Notes under the pieces: model-generated
What the model was told of the DNA's origin: nothing
Seen by the model: only the letters and a program-made list of their open reading frames with translations
The model's database searches: none
In this document: piece by piece, positions 60,886 through 64,000 of the stretch
How the letters are laid out: each line of letters opens with the position of its first letter
Numbering within the stretch: position 1 is the first letter of the stretch
Made by a program: the position numbers and the translations under genes
Source: Prochlorococcus sp. AG-436-C14
GTDB lineage: Bacteria; Cyanobacteriota; Cyanobacteriia; PCC-6307; Cyanobiaceae
Reading direction: 5' to 3'
Assembly (NCBI GenBank): GCA_003209755.1
Contig: QCPD01000001.1
Location: 124,001-188,000 of the forward strand
DNA: 64,000 nt

Positions 60886-63800
60886 TTACTCCTCGTATTC
60901 TTTACCTAATGATTCATAGGTAGGTCTACTTGGGGTGCTTCTACGCGGATTGACATCTTGCATTAGATCAACTTCTTTCCCATCATCTGTATAAACTCCA
61001 ATATCTAATCCCAATGACTGAAGTTCTCTCATTAAAACTTTGAAAGATTCTGGAGTACCAGGCCTTGGGATTGGCTTGCCTTTTACAATCGAATTAAGAG
61101 CTTCATTACGACCTTGCATGTCATCAGACTTTACAGTTAAAAGTTCTTGCAAAGTGTATGCTGCTCCATAAGCCTCAAGTGCCCATACCTCCATTTCCCC
61201 CAGTCTCTGTCCACCTTGTTGAGCCTTCCCACCTAGAGGTTGTTGAGTAACTAAGGAGTATGGACCTGTAGATCGCGCATGGATTTTATCGTCTACTAAA
61301 TGAACAAGTTTTAGGAAGTGAGCGTAGCCAACAGCAACTGGTTGATCAAAAGGTTCACCGGTTCGACCATCCTTTAGGAGTAACTTCCCAGGATCCTCAG
61401 GATTGTATACCCATGATTTACCTGGTTGCTTTGCGGCCTCTTTTAAATAAGCTTGAACGGTCTGATTAGACATTTCTGGTCCATACATCTCATCAAATGG
61501 AACAATTTTGACTCGACAATCCAAGTTTGAGGCAGCCCAGCCCATAAGGAGCTCAAAGACTTGCCCTACGTTCATTCTACTTGGAACCCCAAGTGGGTTA
61601 AGGCATATATCTACAGGTGTACCATCAGGAAGATAAGGCATATCCTCTCTTGGCAGTATTCTGCTTATAATCCCTTTGTTGCCATGCCTACCTGCCATTT
61701 TGTCGCCAACTTGGATTTTTCTGCGCTGCGCTACATAGACTCTTACAACCATATTTGCTCCAGGAGGTAGCTCATCTCCTTGTTCTCTTGTATAGATTCT
61801 GACGTCAACTACTCTTCCTCTCTCCGTAGAGGGAACTCGAAGAGAGTTATCTCTTACATCTCTAGCTTTTTCTCCAAAAATAGCTCTTAAAAGTTTTTCC
61901 TCAGGCGGTTGATCTGATTCTCCTTTGGGGGTTACTTTACCAACAAGAATATCTCCACTCTCAACGAAAGCTCCTATTCGAATAATTCCCATTTCATCCA
62001 AATTCCCAAGATTTTCTTCAGATACATTTGGGATCTCTCTTGTTATTTCTTCAGGACCTAGTTTGGTTTGACGAGCTTCTATTTCATATTTTTCTATATG
62101 TACAGAAGTATATAGATCATCTTTAACTAACCTTTCGCTAACAAGAATTGCATCTTCATAGTTGTAACCTTCCCATGGCATATATGCAATTAAAACATTT
62201 TGGCCAAGAGCTATTTCACCTCCCTCACATGCGGAACCATCCGCTAAGACTTGCCCAACTATTACTGGGTCACCATTAAAAACTATAGGTCTATGATTTA
62301 AACAAGTATCTTGATTAGATCTCTGATATTTTTGCAAATAATGAGTATGATCATTGCCTTCCTCATCAGTAACGACAATTGCATTAGCGTCTACATAAGT
62401 AACTGTTCCATTTACTTTTGAGATCGGAACCATACCAGAGTCTCTAGCAACCTGAGTCTCTAAACCAGTCCCTACTAAAGGTCTTTCTGGACGCAAAAGA
62501 GGAACTGCTTGTCTTTGCATATTGGAACCCATCAAAGCTCGGTTAGCATCATCGTGTTCCAAAAATGGAATTAAGGATGCCGCTACCGAAATAACCTGAA
62601 CAGGTGATAGTTGGACATAATCAACTTGCTCAGGAGAAACCGTTTCAAAATCTTGTCGATACCTAACTGGAACAAGTTCTGCTAATATTTTTCCTTCTTC
62701 GTCTGTAGCTACATCACCTGGCGCAACCCTACATTCATCCTCTAAATCTGCAGAAAGGTAAATAGGATCACCTGATTTGATTATTCGCCCATTTTCCACC
62801 TTCCAAAATGGTGTCTCAATAAAACCGTATTCATTTACTCGTGCGTGAGTTGCTAAAGAATTAATCAGACCTGCATTTGGTCCTTCAGGGGTTTCAATTG
62901 GACAAAGTCTTCCATAATGAGATGGATGAATATCCCTAACTGCAAAACCAGCTCTTTCACGAGTTAAACCTCCTGGCCCCAAAGCAGAGATACGTCTTTT
63001 ATGAGTTAATTCAGCTAATGGATTTGTTTGATCCATAAATTGACTTAATTGACTTGAACCAAAAAATTCTTTTATTGCTGCAACTAAAGGTTTTGGATTC
63101 ACCAATTGAGCAGGAGTAAGTGAATCTGTTTCCCCAACGGTCATCCTCTCTTTAATTATCCTTTCAAGTCTATTTAAACCAACTCGAACTTGATTCTGTA
63201 AAAGTTCGCCTACAGACCTAACTCTTCTATTGCCTAAATGATCAATATCATCCAAAGTTGCTCCACCAACATCTAATTCTAAATTAATTAGATAATCTAA
63301 AGTAGAAAGAACATCTTCGTTTGTAAGTGTTCTTATGTTGTCAGGAATAGTTAAGCGTAATTTCTTATTTATTTTATACCTACCAACTCTTCCTAAGTCA
63401 TATCGTTTTGGATCAAAAAATCTTGTTTGGAGTAACTGTTGACCTCCACTAACTGAAGGAGGTTCGCCTGGTCTTAATTTCTTATAAAGCTCTAACAAGG
63501 CTTGATCTTCTGAGCTTATACCTTCTTCATTTGCTGCATCAATTGACTTTTTGTAAAACTCAGGATGTCGTAATTTATCTATTACATCATTATCTGATAA
63601 ACCCATTGCCCTCATTAAGACATGAGCGTTAATTTTTCGTGTTTTATCTACACGTACATGCAACAAATCATTTTTATCAGTTTCAAACTTTAACCATGCT
63701 CCGCGATTAGGAATAACACTTGCATTGTAAGTTCTTCTTCCATTTTTATCTTGCTCATCTTTGAAATAAACCCCTGGACTTCGAACAATTTGATTGACTA

Positions 63801-64000
63801 TTACTCTCTCAGCACCATTAATTATGAAAGTTCCACGTTCAGTCATTAAAGGTAGTTCACCTATAAAAACTTCCTGTTCTTTAATCTCGCCGGTTTCTTT
63901 ATTAACTAAACGACAAGTGACATACATTTGAGAGGCAAATGTTGCATCTCTTCTTTTTGCTTCTTCTACATCATGCCTCGGCCGTTTTAGCTTATATTCT
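60886..64000 (-). CDS. rpoB: DNA-directed RNA polymerase subunit beta (N-terminus beyond window)
   Basis: ORF track starts at an internal Met (63927), but the frame stays open to the window edge ([79 protein letters not shown]). Confidence 0.97.
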   Translation of the reverse strand, partial: EYKLKRPRHDVEEAKRRDATFASQMYVTCRLVNKETGEIKEQEVFIGELPLMTERGTFIINGAERVIVNQIVRSPGVYFKDEQDKNGRRTYNASVIPNRGAWLKFETDKNDLLHVRVDKTRKINAHVLMRAMGLSDNDVIDKLRHPEFYKKSIDAANEEGISSEDQALLELYKKLRPGEPPSVSGGQQLLQTRFFDPKRYDLGRVGRYKINKKLRLTIPDNIRTLTNEDVLSTLDYLINLELDVGGATLDDIDHLGNRRVRSVGELLQNQVRVGLNRLERIIKERMTVGETDSLTPAQLVNPKPLVAAIKEFFGSSQLSQFMDQTNPLAELTHKRRISALGPGGLTRERAGFAVRDIHPSHYGRLCPIETPEGPNAGLINSLATHARVNEYGFIETPFWKVENGRIIKSGDPIYLSADLEDECRVAPGDVATDEEGKILAELVPVRYRQDFETVSPEQVDYVQLSPVQVISVAASLIPFLEHDDANRALMGSNMQRQAVPLLRPERPLVGTGLETQVARDSGMVPISKVNGTVTYVDANAIVVTDEEGNDHTHYLQKYQRSNQDTCLNHRPIVFNGDPVIVGQVLADGSACEGGEIALGQNVLIAYMPWEGYNYEDAILVSERLVKDDLYTSVHIEKYEIEARQTKLGPEEITREIPNVSEENLGNLDEMGIIRIGAFVESGDILVGKVTPKGESDQPPEEKLLRAIFGEKARDVRDNSLRVPSTERGRVVDVRIYTREQGDELPPGANMVVRVYVAQRRKIQVGDKMAGRHGNKGIISRILPREDMPYLPDGTPVDICLNPLGVPSRMNVGQVFELLMGWAASNLDCRVKIVPFDEMYGPEMSNQTVQAYLKEAAKQPGKSWVYNPEDPGKLLLKDGRTGEPFDQPVAVGYAHFLKLVHLVDDKIHARSTGPYSLVTQQPLGGKAQQGGQRLGEMEVWALEAYGAAYTLQELLTVKSDDMQGRNEALNSIVKGKPIPRPGTPESFKVLMRELQSLGLDIGVYTDDGKEVDLMQDVNPRRSTPSRPTYESLGKEYEE

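Overview
The window is a compact, AT-rich, gene-dense cyanobacterial chromosome segment. It is most likely Prochlorococcus, probably a low-light-type strain; that assignment is inferred from gene content and composition, not tested. Most of it is core genome: an amino-acid ABC transporter (aapJQMP-like, aapJ truncated at the left edge), rpoZ, an Hsp70-family gene, gpmI, secG, groES-groEL, both cyanobacterial ATP synthase clusters (atpD-atpC and atp1-B-E-F'-F-H-A-G), nadD-nadE, ftsW, ccdA-ccs1, queF, glnB, tlyA, purB, fumC, a Ski2-like helicase, a biotin cluster (bioF-bioK-like-bioC-bioD-bioA), rsmG, a DUF2997/Ycf35/ferredoxin/aldo-keto reductase cluster, rlmN with an hli gene, and split RNA polymerase rpoB-rpoC1-rpoC2 (rpoB truncated at the right edge). 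I saw no tRNA, rRNA, CRISPR array or transposon. Points that go beyond routine annotation: (i) a pyrR pseudogene (9465-10017, minus) spread over three frames with in-frame stops; (ii) a long nested dyad between that pseudogene and gpmI; (iii) a strong NtcA-type site (TTTGTA-N8-TACAAA) overlapping the called start of the gene before glnB, which suggests a corrected start and an NtcA-driven bicistron with PII; (iv) structured intergenic RNA on both sides of atpE; (v) several short genes missing from the ORF track, including an hli gene coupled to rlmN by a GTGA overlap. I did not find a convincing new defence or mobile system; the least understood candidate system is the compact DUF2997-Ycf35-ferredoxin-AKR redox cluster.
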